DNA from: Acidimicrobiaceae bacterium
GTDB taxonomy: Bacteria > Actinomycetota > Acidimicrobiia > Acidimicrobiales > RAAP-2
NCBI GenBank assembly: GCA_003157945.1
Contig: PMFY01000172.1
Coordinates: 1 to 5,377, forward strand
Direction: 5' to 3'
DNA length: 5,377 nt
Of the stretch, positions 5,026-5,377 are shown piece after piece (within the stretch, counting starts at the first letter, position 1; each line of letters begins with the position of its first letter). The notes beneath the pieces are model-generated. The model ran no database searches. It was not told the origin of the DNA and saw only the letters and a program-made list of their open reading frames with translations. The position numbers and the translations under genes are program-made.

Positions 5026-5032
5026 AAAGGAG
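5026..5032 (+). promoter_or_regulatory. Strong ribosome binding site deciding the GTG start of the NTF2-like gene
   Basis: AAAGGAG lies 7 nt before the GTG at 5040. An in-frame ATG at 5076 has no such site and would remove the first 12 residues of the leading helix, so GTG is preferred. Confidence 0.8.
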
Positions 5033-5039
5033 TCGCCCC

Positions 5040-5377
5040 GTGCCGTCGTACCCCCGCAGTGAGCTCGAAGAGACCATGCAGCTCTGGCTGGAACTCAACC
5101 GGAAGTGCGAAGAGGAGCTGAATTGGCTTCCGCTCGCCGAGATGTTCACCGAGGACGCCACCTACGGCTGGAATGTCGGGCCGAACGACGAGTTCATGGC
5201 CGTCGGCCGCGAGCAGATCCGCGAGTACGCGGTCGGCCTCGAGATGGAGGGTCTGGGCGGCTGGACCTACCCGTACATGCGGATCCTGATCGACGAAGTG
5301 CAGGGGGAGATCCTCGGCCTGTGGAAGCAGGTGGCCGACGCCACCAGGGCGGACGGCAGCCACTACGAGATCGCCGG
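5040..5377 (+). CDS. NTF2/SnoaL-like (cystatin-cone fold) protein, N-terminal 112 codons, truncated by window edge
   Basis: The open frame from GTG at 5040 continues off the right edge. The protein begins with a polar/aromatic helix (SELEETMQLWLELN, 7-20), then LAEMFTEDATYGW (32-44), the typical start of SnoaL-like and ketosteroid-isomerase-like domains in which a helix is followed by a strand that carries the pocket acid (D39 is a candidate). Next come VGREQIREYAVGLE and strand-like segments rich in aromatics (GWTYPYMRILIDEV, EILGLWKQVADAT). Members of this fold are isomerases, dehydratases, cyclases or noncatalytic binders of small hydrophobic ligands, which would suit a P450/SDR neighbourhood. 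Only the N-terminal part is present and no specific activity can be assigned. It is separated from the ferredoxin by 134 bp, so it may be a distinct transcription unit. M. tuberculosis Rv0760c, a KSI-like protein near the equivalent operon, is a loose analogy from memory. Confidence 0.82.
   Translation, partial: MPSYPRSELEETMQLWLELNRKCEEELNWLPLAEMFTEDATYGWNVGPNDEFMAVGREQIREYAVGLEMEGLGGWTYPYMRILIDEVQGEILGLWKQVADATRADGSHYEIA

Noticed and set aside
1..5377. CRISPR array, insertion sequence, attachment site, rRNA or tRNA
   Set aside because: I saw no spaced repeats of suitable length, no transposase or integrase motifs, and no RNA gene signatures anywhere in the window.

Overview
This is high-GC DNA with dense, overlapping genes, GTG as well as ATG starts, and GGAGG-type ribosome binding sites. 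It looks like an actinobacterial (Actinomycetota) chromosome. I cannot fix the genus. The coding content and gene order match, from memory, the Mycobacterium tuberculosis Rv0763c-Rv0767c block (ferredoxin, CYP51, SDR, CYP123, TetR-type regulator) and the nearby Rv0770 dehydrogenase. The comparison is from recollection, not a search.

Layout. Positions 1-578 (minus strand) hold the N-terminal 192 codons of a 3-hydroxyisobutyrate dehydrogenase-family oxidoreductase that runs off the left edge. A compact divergent control region lies at about 579-626, with a palindromic -10-like element and three TGGAC repeats spaced 12 bp apart. Rightward from it runs a tightly packed operon: a possible 18-codon leader ORF (627-683), a TetR-family regulator (680-1318), a CYP123-like cytochrome P450 (1315-2520), a classical short-chain dehydrogenase/reductase (2520-3320), CYP51 (3320-4711), and a small CxxHxxC...CP ferredoxin (4711-4905). 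Every junction in this chain is a 1- or 4-nt stop/start overlap, which suggests translational coupling. A gap of about 134 bp (4906-5039) carries four tandem 8-bp repeats. It is followed by a well-initiated NTF2/SnoaL-like gene (5040 to the right edge, truncated). No stretch over 300 bp lacks a gene.

How the genes may work together. The ferredoxin is the likely electron donor to one or both P450s. The SDR could interconvert an alcohol and a ketone made or used by the P450s. The TetR protein probably senses a lipophilic substrate and controls both divergent transcripts. CYP51 is the recognisable sterol 14-alpha-demethylase family member, but nothing else in the window belongs to a sterol biosynthesis pathway, so the physiological substrate (sterol, steroid or other terpenoid) stays open. 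No ferredoxin reductase is encoded here.

The system is not new as a gene set. The parts that look least described are the probable leaderless 18-codon ORF coupled to the regulator, the shared palindromic -10/operator, and the 8-bp repeat array before the NTF2-like gene.
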